DNA of 64,000 bases from positions 1 through 64,000 of the forward strand of contig ML769622.1 of NCBI GenBank assembly GCA_009733575.1, in the 5' to 3' direction. Origin of the DNA: Gymnopus androsaceus JB14. Taxonomy: Eukaryota > Basidiomycota > Agaricomycetes > Agaricales > Omphalotaceae. How positions within the stretch are numbered: position 1 is the stretch's first letter; each line of letters opens with the position of its first letter. Shown here one piece after another: positions 44,460-54,232 of this stretch. A model generated the notes under the pieces. That model saw only the letters and a program-made list of their open reading frames with translations, had not been told where the DNA came from and ran no database searches. A program made the position numbers and the translations under genes.

Positions 44460-45632
44460 ATGAGCTCAACTTCTATGCTTAAAGAGATGCGTCCAGGACC
44501 GGTACCCATAGGAAACGATATCTATCTCATCCAAGGCGCAGTGCCCGAAAAGTCGCCAAACAGCGACCCAAAGTGAGTCCTGCAGTTTCAATTTCGGCTT
44601 TCAACGAGGCTAATTATCTTACTCTAGTATCATCCTGATATTCGGATGGAGTAAGTAGGTTCATGGTTCCTTGGTGAAGTGAGCATACACTAATCCTTTA
44701 GGCAGTGGGTGCCAAGCTTCCGCACCTTTTCAAGTACACAAAGGTATATGAGGAGATGTATCCACACGCGACTCAGATTGTCGTGAAAAGTAATCCAGAG
44801 TTCTTTTGGTCATTTAATCGAACTAGAGTAAGGCATCGCCAAAGCTAATCTATGCAGTGATTTTTGCTCAAATGGTCTGGATAGAGGAGGAATCTTATTC
44901 CTGTCGCGGAAATTCTCGAAGCTGGTGGATACATCCAAGGCAAAAGCAAAGGGCCACAAGTCCCAGAAAAGCCTCCTCGGATTCTGGTGCATAGCTTCTC
45001 CAACGGTGAGTGTTGAGTCGCGAATGAATCTAGTCATAACTGAACTTGTCCATTGTTATATTCCCGTAGGCGGAGCTACACAGTTGTACACTCTAGGGAC
45101 TCTCCTTCGCGCACGATCTGCCAATGCTTCCAAGCCTACGAGCACACCTCAATCCACTGGCAGTGACATCGTATCCGCACTAGTCATCGATTCCTGTCCC
45201 GGAGACGCATCATTTTCCTTGATGCTCCGCGCATTCACTGAATTCATCCCCAACCCTCTCCAACGCTTCTCCATGACGATCGTCGTCACCCTTTTATACA
45301 TCATCAGCCTTGTCAAAACACGCATATTTCGTTTCAAGCATCTCTTTGAACGGTTTAAGGACGGGCTGCTGAGTACTGGAAAGGATGGAGGTGCGATTCT
45401 TCCATGGTTGAACAAAGAAACACCGAGGATGTATGTATATTCCGAGAAGGACGAGATGATTTCTCCGCAACAGATTAAAAAGCATATCGAGGAAGCGAGA
45501 CGGAGGGGTTTGAATGTGCGGATTGAGGTGTATGAGGATACATCGCATGTTGCTCATGCCCGAAGTTATCCGGAGAGGTACTGGGGAGCTGTGAAGGATT
45601 TGTGGGATAGTGCGGTAGCGCTGAAGCAGTGA
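44460..45632 (+). CDS. TMEM53/DUF829 family alpha/beta-hydrolase-fold protein
   Basis: Five exons join in frame: 44460-44572, 44628-44650, 44706-44827, 44885-45005 and 45070-45632; all introns have GT-AG ends. The product of about 313 aa starts MSSTSMLKEMRPGPVP. The family signature follows: IILIFGWMGAKLPHLFKYTK, YEEMYPHATQIVVKSNP, a nucleophile-elbow-like HSFSNGGATQ, the helical segment PLQRFSMTIVVTLLYI, YVYSEKDEMI with the candidate acid, and SHVAHARSYPERYW with the candidate His. These match the order of DUF829 (TMEM53) proteins, which are membrane or nuclear-envelope associated with unclear substrates. Length and motifs look complete. The fourth exon boundary (RTR|RRNLIPVAE) is chosen from family conservation. 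Confidence 0.85.
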
Positions 45633-45639
45633 CGATGTA

Positions 45640-46270
45640 ATATCACGTTAGACGGTCAACATTGTTGTTGTAAGATCCTGAAGGCGTATCATTCAATAGA
45701 CAAGTAATTAACGCAAACACCCCCAGCTCGATTCAAGGCTCATCAACCGCCCATCGAGCAATATATATTCTGAGAAGAGGGACTAGGAAGGATACAAACA
45801 CCGAGCAACAGAAAATTAGGATACAATCGTCAATGGTATGAAAGAAATACAATATTGTACACAAAGGAACAGAAAATACAAGGAAATACAGTCTCGTAAT
45901 GCAACATAGGAGAATCGCAAAGAGCTAGACAAAGTTGGAGAAAATATCGAATAAACGCCCACGTTCGGATTCACCGAACGAAAACCGCGTCGTTCGGCTG
46001 AGACAAGAGATGTACCACCCTCAACGTCCGATTCTTTGTTCTTCGCCATCGCTGCCGCCACCGCAGCTGCCGATACTGCAGCATCCTGACGCCGTCGTCG
46101 ACGAGTCGTAGATGACTTGGCGCCTGACTTGCGCGAAGAAGAATCGTGATTGCGACTTCCGAGCGTAGGTGTAAGTATGATTTTGACTCTGGCCTTGAAG
46201 CGTGCGCATGCTCGTATGCAGGCGGTGGAGTCGGGAGACGTTGCTCGGATGTGGAGGAGGAAGTCGAGCT
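45640..46270. other. Intergenic between convergent genes, no gene recognised
   Basis: It holds the 3' flanks of the TMEM53-like gene and of gene C. Short minus-strand ORFs here are not supported. Confidence 0.4.
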
Positions 46271-46271
46271 T

Positions 46272-47561
46272 TTAGGAGGAATGAGACGAGGAAGAATACG
46301 ATAGCGATGACGGCGAATTGATATTGGCAAATTTCTGTTCCTGCGCCAGACGAAGGTCGTGATATGTAGATTCGATGTGCTATGAAAAGATATATAAGCG
46401 ACATACTTGATGTAACGCAAACAAAACAACTCACCAGGCGTTGCTGTTCAGATCTTTTCGTAATCTCTGAATCTGAGATGGGATTGACGGCCGTTGGGTA
46501 GGCTTTGGGCGATTGAAAGTTTTGATTCTGAACCCTAGATAGTGATAGGAGGAGCAGGAAAATCTGCTGTCTGCTGTGCAGTGTTCCAGAAGAGGACTGC
46601 GCGTCTAGAGGCTGTATACGAAAAAGGTTCGGAATCCGATGGTTGCTGAGGCTGCTGCCAAGATGGCAAAGGCTGAGTCTGCGCCTGCGCCTGGTACTGA
46701 CTCGGAGCAGCGTATGGCAAAGCAGCGATGATATCAGCGGCAGCAGCATGAACCTGGGAAGTGGCGGCGTGGGCTTGAGAGGCAGCACTGAATAGACGAT
46801 GTGCGGCTTGATAACATGCAGGACCAACTTGTACTGCTAAATTTATCATCTCGAAAACACCATGTATTGAAGCCATATCCGGCGCGAAAGCAGCACCTTG
46901 ATATGGTTGGGCAGTCCTAAGCCCAAGTCCGACGCGTCCTGGGTTCCACCATGGACTCGTCTGGGATCCTAGTGCCGAGGGGCCATTAAAAACATTCTCT
47001 TGAGCCGGAAAGAGGTTTTCTGACTGGTATTGAGGTTGGAACTGGGAATGGAATCGATGCTGCTCCTGCATGACGTTCGAATAGCAGTTATTACTGTACG
47101 TCGTCGGGAATGATGATGCGAATGGCGGAGCGAATTGCTGCTGCTGCTGCTGCCTCTGTCGGCGCAGCTGCTCTTCTTCCTCCTCCCTCTTCCGCTGCTG
47201 GGATGCCTCGAAATCCTTCAAACGGGTCTCGAACAAAGTTAGAGGGTCTGACTGTGTTTGCATCTGGGAGCGTCCGAATGTAGAAGCTTGGATCGGCTGG
47301 TCCTCCGAGGGAGGAGCGTTTAGTGTAGTAGGGACATCTACTTCGACATGCTGCAAGTGAATAGGGGCAGGCTGGGAGCGGGAGGATGTGGAAGCGAAGG
47401 CGGCGGAAGAAGAAGCCTGGTTCTGCGACCAAGGGTTCACATTGGCAAAAGCTGCGAAACCTCCTCCGGACGAAGAGGAACTAATTTGACCAACAGTTAA
47501 GTTTCACAAGAGCAAATATAGGGAAGCTAACGCACCCATTGTCTTGTGCAAAGAAAGACAT
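46272..47561 (-). CDS. Gene C, copy 1: Gln-rich protein of unknown function
   Basis: The ATG at 47561 opens MSFFAQDNG, which splices to SSSSGGGFAAFANVNPWSQN. The main exon contains a charged helix (RLKDFEASQQRKREEEEEQ, then RRQR and a polyglutamine run), aromatic low-complexity sequence (HRFHSQFQPQYQ) and an Ala-rich helical region (MASIHGVFEMINLAVQVG, QAAHRLFSAASQAHAA). It then splices from SDSEPFS to VQNQNFQSPKAYPTAVNP and finally to HIESTYHDLRLAQEQ, ending at 46272. All four exons stay in phase with GT-AG introns. I recognise no domain. A 3'-truncated second copy lies at 58.88-59.88 kb. It diverges from gene A, from which it is now separated by the DIRS element. Confidence 0.65.
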
Positions 47562-48142
47562 AGCGATATTCTTCCAAAAGTATTATTAGTCGACTTGGCT
47601 TCGTTCGAGAGAAACGTTCACGGCTTGTCGTCACGAAAGCGGGGGAAGAATTAGAAGGAAGTGAACCATTATGCGACCTCAATATAAGGCGACTGATTCG
47701 CTTTGACATGGCTGAAATCCCATAGTTCTTAGCCAAGCTGCTTTGACCACAGATGGACCTCTGACGCAGATTATTATTGTTCTAGAGAGTAAATAGGTGA
47801 GTAGGGTACTTGGATGAAGTTAGTTAGTAGAGTGTACCACATCTGAACCGTTTTAAGCACATTTTGCGAATTATCCCTTCGTTCAAGCAGGAAATCGGAG
47901 TTAGTTTGGCGAGATTGATAAGAATCACGTCTCTGCTTTCGGACTTTTTTGACCGACAGCCAACTGGATCCACGTGCAGCTTTCGGGCATCAGCTCCACA
48001 AGCAGAGACATCGACAACGGAAGGAGATAATTGACCGAGAAGAACTGGGAGAGCGCTTCAGAGAAAAAATAAATTGCGACTAAACGCCCGTTCCAAATCA
48101 GGAATGAGCGCTACCCGTGACCAGTTCGCTCTCAGTCTCAGG

Positions 48143-48259
48143 ATAAGCTAGGGGCACTCTTATGAGAGCTATGTAGTAGGTATGTGTGAGACGGTACTAG
48201 TAAGTACCAGTATCCGTCTATCTGAGACTGAAGGGGTTTGGCTGGGGCTTGGCCCGCGC
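48143..48259 (-). repeat. DIRS repeat B2
   Basis: 117 bp beginning ATAAGCTAGGGGCAC; same as B1 at 48540-48656. A 141-bp spacer separates B2 from A2. Confidence 0.9.
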
Positions 48260-48400
48260 GGGTGGGCAAAATTATTTTTTGAAAAATAGCAAGCGCGCGG
48301 TCAAAGCCGGAACGTCGGAAGATGCTGGTAATAGAAATTTTTTGAATTCAAAAAAAATTAGTCCCAAAGATTAAGAAGGAGCCGGGAATGGTTGGGTGGG

Positions 48401-48539
48401 AGGCTCAAAATAGTGATATAGGAGCGACGTCTATGAGAGTCGACTCCAAAAGGTTGAAAGCGCTTAACGGCGCGCTGCCGACTCTCAAGCTGTGCTTAGC
48501 TTATCCTCTGATAAGCGCGCTCTACTAGCTTATCGCGGA
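48401..48539 (-). repeat. DIRS repeat A2
   Basis: 139 bp beginning AGGCTCAAAATAGTG and ending TTATCGCGGA; same as A1. It abuts B1 with no gap. Confidence 0.9.
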
Positions 48540-48656
48540 ATAAGCTAGGGGCACTCTTATGAGAGCTATGTAGTAGGTATGTGTGAGACGGTACTAGTAA
48601 GTACCAGTATCCGTCTATCTGAGACTGAAGGGGTTTGGCTGGGGCTTGGCCCGCGC
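48540..48656 (-). repeat. DIRS repeat B1
   Basis: 117 bp, same as B2, directly joined to A2. Confidence 0.9.
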
Positions 48657-48825
48657 TCCCGCCCGTGGACTCCGAGTGCTCGTAGCCCCAACCAGAGCAG
48701 AGCTCCAACCCGAGAGCACAAGGAGGAGACCAGACGTAGGGAAAACGGGCCAAACGCCAAACAGAGGTATGCTCTGGGAATTTTTAGAAAGCATGCTTAA
48801 GGTGGTGAGGAGCTAAAGGATTAGA

Positions 48826-50328
48826 TTATTCGAGATCAATATTAATACCATTGGTACATGCGGTAATAACCGAGTCTGGTATCTTATGTATTTTCTGGAA
48901 ATCGTCGATAGAGGCTTTCAACCTCGAAACCTGAGAAGAGTCATATGCTTTAAGTATGTGAACAGGTAGAATATCTTCAAACCGTCTCCAATATATGAGG
49001 AAAGCCAGCGAGGTCCAACCGCCAACTGCAGCAACAACTTCAGGAGATACGCCTGCTAGCAGGAGCTCAACAGCTCCACCGATGCGGAAACTATGGCCCT
49101 GAACCAACGGAAATCCCTTATCGGACCAGATTTTGTCGCAGAAGGTGAGAAAGGCAGACTTGACCATATGGCGTGGTTGGCCATGGTCATCGACATATGC
49201 AAACAAGGAGAAATTGTCCGGGATTCTGGAGTTTGCCCTGACGTGCATCTGCATGGCGTTGAAAGGGCAAAATAATTTAAGTGCTGCTGTCTGGGCTGTG
49301 GCAGTGACTGTGGCTCCAACTTGTTTCGTCGTTTTAGTCCAAGGGATGTGGAAGGAGACCGCCTTGGGTGAGTTGTCAGGATGGAAGGAGAATAGGATAT
49401 GGGTAGAACGGGATGCGTGGTAGGTGGGATTGAAGGCTGCAATGGATTTTACAGTGAGTTCCCCGAGTCTGCGGCAGCCCCAGAAGGCGTTACATGCAAC
49501 AGCCCATATGGAGCAGTGAAACGGGATGGAAAATTTTAGCGCGAGGAAAAGCGCGAGCATATGGTTGATAGAGATGGGATTGCGGATTGGTCGTTTATTA
49601 TGTGCCCCGGAAATGCGAGCACCTGCTCTAGCGAAGCGGATAAGCCTTGAGTCAGCTGGCCAGGGGGCACTTTTGAGTTCGTGCCAAGCTCGAAGAGCTG
49701 ACAACCAATTCTTGGCACAAGATCCGCTGACCTTCCCCATATGATAGCCTAGAAAACCGACAATGAGGTGCTCGCTGGCGGGCATGCGCTGGTCCTCCAA
49801 GATGTCCAGCATATCACAAAATTGATTAAACCTAAGGAGCCCAGCACCGTAGGCCTCCTTGGTTGAATCAGCAAGTCCTGCTATAGTGAGCTTTTCGCCC
49901 CACTCTATGACCTCGGGAGGAAGATTGAGCGAGCGCTCAGAATGTTTAGCGTTGGTGTAGGGACTGCTCCATGCATGGATGCGGTCTTTAGCGCAGACAT
50001 TTGGACGTAGTTCATTGTGTGTAATAGAGCAGCCTAATTTGGGGCGTCTGATAGCGGGCTCGGATGGGATGTGATTGGGGTTGCGGGAATTTTGGTGAAT
50101 TGTGGTGGGTAGAGGAGTTGTGGTTGGCGCAACCGCGGGTGCATGGCAGATGAACGAGTGGCGAAATGGATTATGAGGAAGGTGATTTGTTGGATTTGGA
50201 GTGTTATTTGTTGGATGGAGCGGTTTTCCCAGTTGCAGCTTCGATGAGGATCCAAAGCAGCTGTGAAGAGATACGTTGGAGACGTAAAAGTCTCCAGAGC
50301 TAGTCGTTCCGTGGCTTTGCGGAGGCAT
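48826..50328 (-). CDS. DIRS tyrosine recombinase
   Basis: The 500-aa frame starts MPPQSHGTTSSGDF. After a Pro/Thr/Asn-rich N-terminus, a SAM-like core-binding domain begins around residue 140 (TIAGLADSTKEAYGAGLLRF). The catalytic domain shows the Arg of box I in CRRLGELT (about 49470), His-x-x-Arg in GHSFRIGGA (about 49100), a GW dipeptide (VGGWTS) and the Tyr in IYWRRFED. This R...HxxR...Y set defines phage-integrase-type recombinases, which in DIRS elements insert the circular cDNA. The frame is open and of usual length. Confidence 0.9.
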   Translation of the reverse strand: MPPQSHGTTSSGDFYVSNVSLHSCFGSSSKLQLGKPLHPTNNTPNPTNHLPHNPFRHSFICHAPAVAPTTTPLPTTIHQNSRNPNHIPSEPAIRRPKLGCSITHNELRPNVCAKDRIHAWSSPYTNAKHSERSLNLPPEVIEWGEKLTIAGLADSTKEAYGAGLLRFNQFCDMLDILEDQRMPASEHLIVGFLGYHMGKVSGSCAKNWLSALRAWHELKSAPWPADSRLIRFARAGARISGAHNKRPIRNPISINHMLALFLALKFSIPFHCSIWAVACNAFWGCRRLGELTVKSIAAFNPTYHASRSTHILFSFHPDNSPKAVSFHIPWTKTTKQVGATVTATAQTAALKLFCPFNAMQMHVRANSRIPDNFSLFAYVDDHGQPRHMVKSAFLTFCDKIWSDKGFPLVQGHSFRIGGAVELLLAGVSPEVVAAVGGWTSLAFLIYWRRFEDILPVHILKAYDSSQVSRLKASIDDFQKIHKIPDSVITACTNGINIDLE

Positions 50329-50420
50329 GGTGGCAGCGGAGATGATAGTCTATGTTCAAGAGAGTTTGATTATGTAAGTAATTGCTGTAAATAATTCAGT
50401 CGGTACAATATCCGATCTAA

Positions 50421-52771
50421 CTAGACACGTATGATAGCCTCGACGAGCTCGTTGGGCAGCGAAATAGAGTATGGTAACCGTGCCTCATCCGGGCCCATTA
50501 TGCCCCGCGACAGAGAGTCCGCGGGGTTGTCAGCAGAAATGATATATACAAGCTTGGGTTCAATTAATAAGGAAGTGAGAGTCGCATATGTGCGACGGAC
50601 AGACAGGTTGATCCAACGGTTGGGACTACGCTGCTTTAGCATAGCCCCTATCGTACCCTGGTTATCTGAGTGAATCAATAAGTAAGCATTTTGGAAGCCC
50701 ATTGCTTCCAGAAAATAGACAACGAGCTCGATAGCCACTGTCTCAAGCCAGCAAATATCGCGTCCCTTGATCTTCCAAGCATCCGTTAGTCGGAAAGCTG
50801 CCCAGTATCCCTGAATCCAAAATCTGATTCCCCAATCAGTGGATGCATCTGCATAGATTCTGAGGTTGATTAGTGGGCCTCGGGGCCATAGTTGGCGATA
50901 GATGAGAGGGTCCGAAAGTTGATATGACCACCAGAGCAATTCCCTTACGAGGGCGGTGGTCAGAAACTTTCCCGTTTTGAGTTCACATCCTCGGTAGGAT
51001 GCCATGAAGTTGGAAATTGCTGGGAGGTGCGAACGTCCTTCGGTGTAGACAAACGTGATATAGCAGAGGGTGCCGTGGATTTTCTCAACCCAGTTGAGCG
51101 GAGTTCTGAGTTGTTTGGGGTCAGGGGGAGGTTCGCAGGTGCTGATGAGAAGTGGATGGGGAGTAGGTGGGCCATTGGTGACAGCGGTAGCTAGGAGTGC
51201 GGATGCTGATTTCGGGCCAAACTTTAGGAGGAAAACTTTAATACGATGGAGGTATTTGAGGCACTTTTCGTCTGGGAGGCTGACCCGTTTTAGTGGCATG
51301 TCCCAAAGTAAGCCTATGAAGATGAAAATGTCGATGAAGAAAGGGTCGCCTTTCTTCTGGGGAGGGTGAAAGGGAGTACCAAGAGGGTGGATGGATTCAA
51401 GAACGGCTTCTCGGTCATAAGCGTACTTGAAGTTTGCTGGGTCTGCCTCAGGGTTGAGTGGTACGCGAAAGACTGCCAGATCATCCTCGATTTTGGCTAC
51501 AGGGAAAACACCTTTGGCGAATAAGATGTCTCGGATAGCAGCGGAGATCATTCCTGAGCAACTGCTGGCCCCTGCCCATCCGAAACAATCGCACATGTCG
51601 ATCCAGAAGTCGCCCTTTTCGTCGCAAACAACAAGAAATTGTTTGTGGTTGGGGTTAACGGGGACGGTTCGATGGAATTTTATTATATCCATGGTGCAAG
51701 CCTGAGTGCCGGGCGGGGCATAAATAATCTTTTTAAGATAAAAGAGAGGGAATCAGTATTATGGCTTCCAGTTGGAGCAGCTATAGCATATAAACTATGA
51801 CCAGTTGGCCCAGTAAACCTAAACCAAGACCAGTTGGTCCGGCAGGTGCAATACCACCACTGGTGATAAGGATAGAGCTGCGGCCAGTTGGCCGAGCGAG
51901 ACAATACCACTATTGTGGTAAGGATATGGCTGCAGCCAGTTGGCTGAGCAAAAGGTAGGATAGCGCTGCAGCCAGTTGGTCGAGCAGGAAACAAATAGAA
52001 TATAGAAACAGAAAATATGGCAAAACTCACGAATTCTGCAATGTCGCTGGCTGAGTCGAACGTGGTAGGAAACAATTCCTTTTGAACATAAGAGTTCACG
52101 GATGGGGTCTTTCTGCCCAAATGGTCTTTCCCTCCTTTAGACAAGTTGTGGCAGACCCTCAACTTTGGCGGCTGGTCAGGTCCTTGTGACGATTCTGCCA
52201 CAATAAGTGGTGAAGCCATGAAGGGTCCACGGAGTACCCGCTCAACCTGTGATTTGGAGAATGGGCCTGCCATCCGACCTGCTGTTGATTCTTCTTCGAT
52301 GTACGCTTGTACGGTTGCAGGGTGTTTGGATACTGAGGAGTGATTGGGGATGATTATGGTTTCGGTGAGGATGGGAACATCACCGAGGGGAAAACCGTTT
52401 CTCAGATAGTCTAGCAGGATGGAATAGCGGTCGGAGAGACCATGAATTGCAAGTTCGATGAAGAAAGCATTGATATCGTATGGTGTGATGATTCTATTAA
52501 ACAACTCGTTTTCGAATGGCGTTGAATTAGTAAGGGGATATCGGGCAAATATAGTAGAGGAGAAATCATGGAAAGGAAGGTCACCAGGTCTAAAGAAAGA
52601 ATTAAGCTGCCGATGGGCAGGAAGGGTCGCGAGCGTAGTGGGAGCCCCCGCATAATGAGCAGATATGGGTGGAGGAATGGCAGCCCTTCTGGCATTTCCC
52701 CCAGCAGTTGAACGCGATGCAGATGGTAGAGTTGTTGGGTGAGAAAAGTTGCCCATTGACCAATTTCGCAA
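50421..52771 (-). CDS. DIRS reverse transcriptase and RNase H
   Basis: Two exons, 52771-52031 and 51701-50421, are joined across a 329-bp intron (51702-52030) in phase 0. Exon 1 holds the N-terminal RT region (PPKLRVCHNLSKGG, TPSVNSYV). Exon 2 holds the palm, with KIEDDLAVF in place of a standard YxDD box, then the thumb region (FIGLLWDM, KCLKYLHRIKVFL), then RNase H with LRIYADASTDWGIRF, the Glu in WLETVAIELVVYF and LLIHSDNQGTIGAM. The start overlaps the Gag frame by 170 bp in another phase, so it may be expressed by frameshift, reinitiation or its own start. The intron holds degenerate repeats of CAGCCAGTTGG; its removal is inferred. Confidence 0.85.
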
Positions 52772-54047
52772 AGGGAAATTTTCCGTGCGAGGCTCGGTCG
52801 TTGAGTTTGTGCCCCTGGATGCCGCAACCGACGCAGCGAGGTCTGGGACCGACCTTGCTGCCCTCCAGAAAGGGCGCTGGGCCTGGAGGGTGAGGGTTGT
52901 CGCGGGTATAAGGCTTTGCCTGATGTTTGTTTGAGGAAGTGAATGGTGGAGTGAACGGTGGGGCGAAGTTGTGAGGCTGCTTGGCTAGGAGCGTCTCCGC
53001 ATCGGATATAGCTTGTACTCGTGTCCAAGCTGTATCGTATGTTGGTTGTCTATACTCCATGTCCCGTTGGAGATGAGCGCTCCGCAGCTTCTCCTCCTGA
53101 ATCTTCCAAATACGGAAAAGGTCTTCGGAATCTTCGTGGTAGAGGAAGAATGCAAAATGCTTAGCAAAAAACAGCGGGCGTGAAGCAAGGGCACCGCCGG
53201 CATATCGTGCTACCATGAATTGGTAGTAGAAATCCGAGGTGTTATGGAACTGTTGGAACGTGAAAGTTGATTCGTCGACGGGCTTGCCTGCCCCCATTAG
53301 TTTCTTTAACAGCTCGGCTGTGTTCAGAATAATGGGTTTATCTGCGATATGAGAGAGTTTGATAGTGGGAATCAACGCGATATTGGCATTGATCCACTCG
53401 AGATTGGAGGGAAGGAAGCATTGGAAAGGAATGTTGTGTTTGTATTTGGCGGTGAGGAGCATTATCTCCGGGAAAATCGCCGTCAGGGCAGCGGTAGGAT
53501 CGATAGAGGAGAGGGTGATGTCTGGTTCGCGAGTGAGGGCAGCGGTAGCGATGCGCTGAGCGTCCTGCTGCCTGGAAGCTGTTCGGACTCGAATTTCTTC
53601 GTCAAACCTCTCGGACTTGTTCATGTCGTTCATGATTCCAATGGAGACAACGTTGAGGAGCGGTTTAAAGCTCCGGAAGAGGTCCTGATCCCGTCTGACC
53701 ATATGAAATTCCTCATCCAAAATAGATATAACGTTGAGGAGCGGTTTAAAGCTCCGGAAGAGGTCCTGATCCCGTCTGACCATATGAAATTCCTCATCCA
53801 AAATAGATATAACGGATTCTGCATCTGATTCGGGGTCGCCCTCTGCAGCTGTGAGTTGTTTCAAGATACGGGCGTCATTACGTGCGGCAATCTCGTAGTT
53901 GGCCTTGATTCGGACACCCAGCGTGAGCCTTCTGAGATTGGCGATAATGTTTGGAGTCCTGTGCGTTTTCGGTGTGCGTGCAGGATTGTCCAATGAAGTG
54001 TCGTGAGGAAGGAAGTTCGAATTTACTCTCAGAGTAAAGGATACCAT
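52602..54047 (-). CDS. DIRS Gag-like protein with zinc motifs
   Basis: I chose the Met at 54047 (MVSFTLRVNSNF). The protein has a helical central region (IFPEIMLLTAKYKHNIPFQ, FTFQQFHNTSDFYYQFMVAR, FAKHFAFFLYHEDSEDLFRI) and a C-terminal Cys/His cluster: PRCVGCGIQGHKLN, then FNCWGKCQKGC and THICSLCGGSHYARDPSC. This paired-cluster C-terminus is typical of Gag in DIRS/Ngaro elements. A perfect 81-bp tandem duplication at about 53641-53810 doubles a 27-aa segment including LDEEFHMVRRDQDLFRSF without shifting the frame. Confidence 0.85.
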   Translation of the reverse strand: MVSFTLRVNSNFLPHDTSLDNPARTPKTHRTPNIIANLRRLTLGVRIKANYEIAARNDARILKQLTAAEGDPESDAESVISILDEEFHMVRRDQDLFRSFKPLLNVISILDEEFHMVRRDQDLFRSFKPLLNVVSIGIMNDMNKSERFDEEIRVRTASRQQDAQRIATAALTREPDITLSSIDPTAALTAIFPEIMLLTAKYKHNIPFQCFLPSNLEWINANIALIPTIKLSHIADKPIILNTAELLKKLMGAGKPVDESTFTFQQFHNTSDFYYQFMVARYAGGALASRPLFFAKHFAFFLYHEDSEDLFRIWKIQEEKLRSAHLQRDMEYRQPTYDTAWTRVQAISDAETLLAKQPHNFAPPFTPPFTSSNKHQAKPYTRDNPHPPGPAPFLEGSKVGPRPRCVGCGIQGHKLNDRASHGKFPFAKLVNGQLFSPNNSTICIAFNCWGKCQKGCHSSTHICSLCGGSHYARDPSCPSAA

Positions 54048-54232
54048 ATAAGGAAAAGACCGGGTGGTAAATAGAAGTAGAATAAGGCTCAAAATAGTGA
54101 TATAGGAGCGACGTCTATGAGAGTCGACTCCAAAAGGTTGAAAGCGCTTAACGGCGCGCTGCCGACTCTCAAGCTGTGCTTAGCTTATCCTCTGATAAGC
54201 GCGCTCTACTAGCTTATCGCGGACTCTGCATA

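Larger units (their letters stand above)
48143..54223 (-). mobile_element. DIRS-order (Ngaro-like) tyrosine-recombinase retrotransposon, 6.1 kb
   Basis: Read on the minus strand, the order is Gag, RT plus RNase H, tyrosine recombinase, bounded by split direct repeats. A1 (54085-54223) starts the element; B1 (48540-48656), A2 (48401-48539) and B2 (48143-48259) close it. A copies are 139 bp and B copies 117 bp. This A1-ORFs-B1A2-B2 order is the hallmark of Ngaro/PAT-type DIRS elements, which use a recombinase rather than a DDE integrase and make no target duplication. All three frames are open, so it may be competent. It lies between genes C and A of copy 1 of the tandem duplication; copy 2 lacks it. 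Confidence 0.92.

Noticed and set aside
46021..46827. Long ORF in a second frame over the 3' end of gene C
   Set aside because: Its useful parts are the last two exons of gene C; the rest is intron read-through.
46272..47561. Identification of gene C as peroxin-13-like because of its NPW start and low-complexity N-terminus
   Set aside because: There is no SH3 domain or membrane segment, so the resemblance is compositional only.
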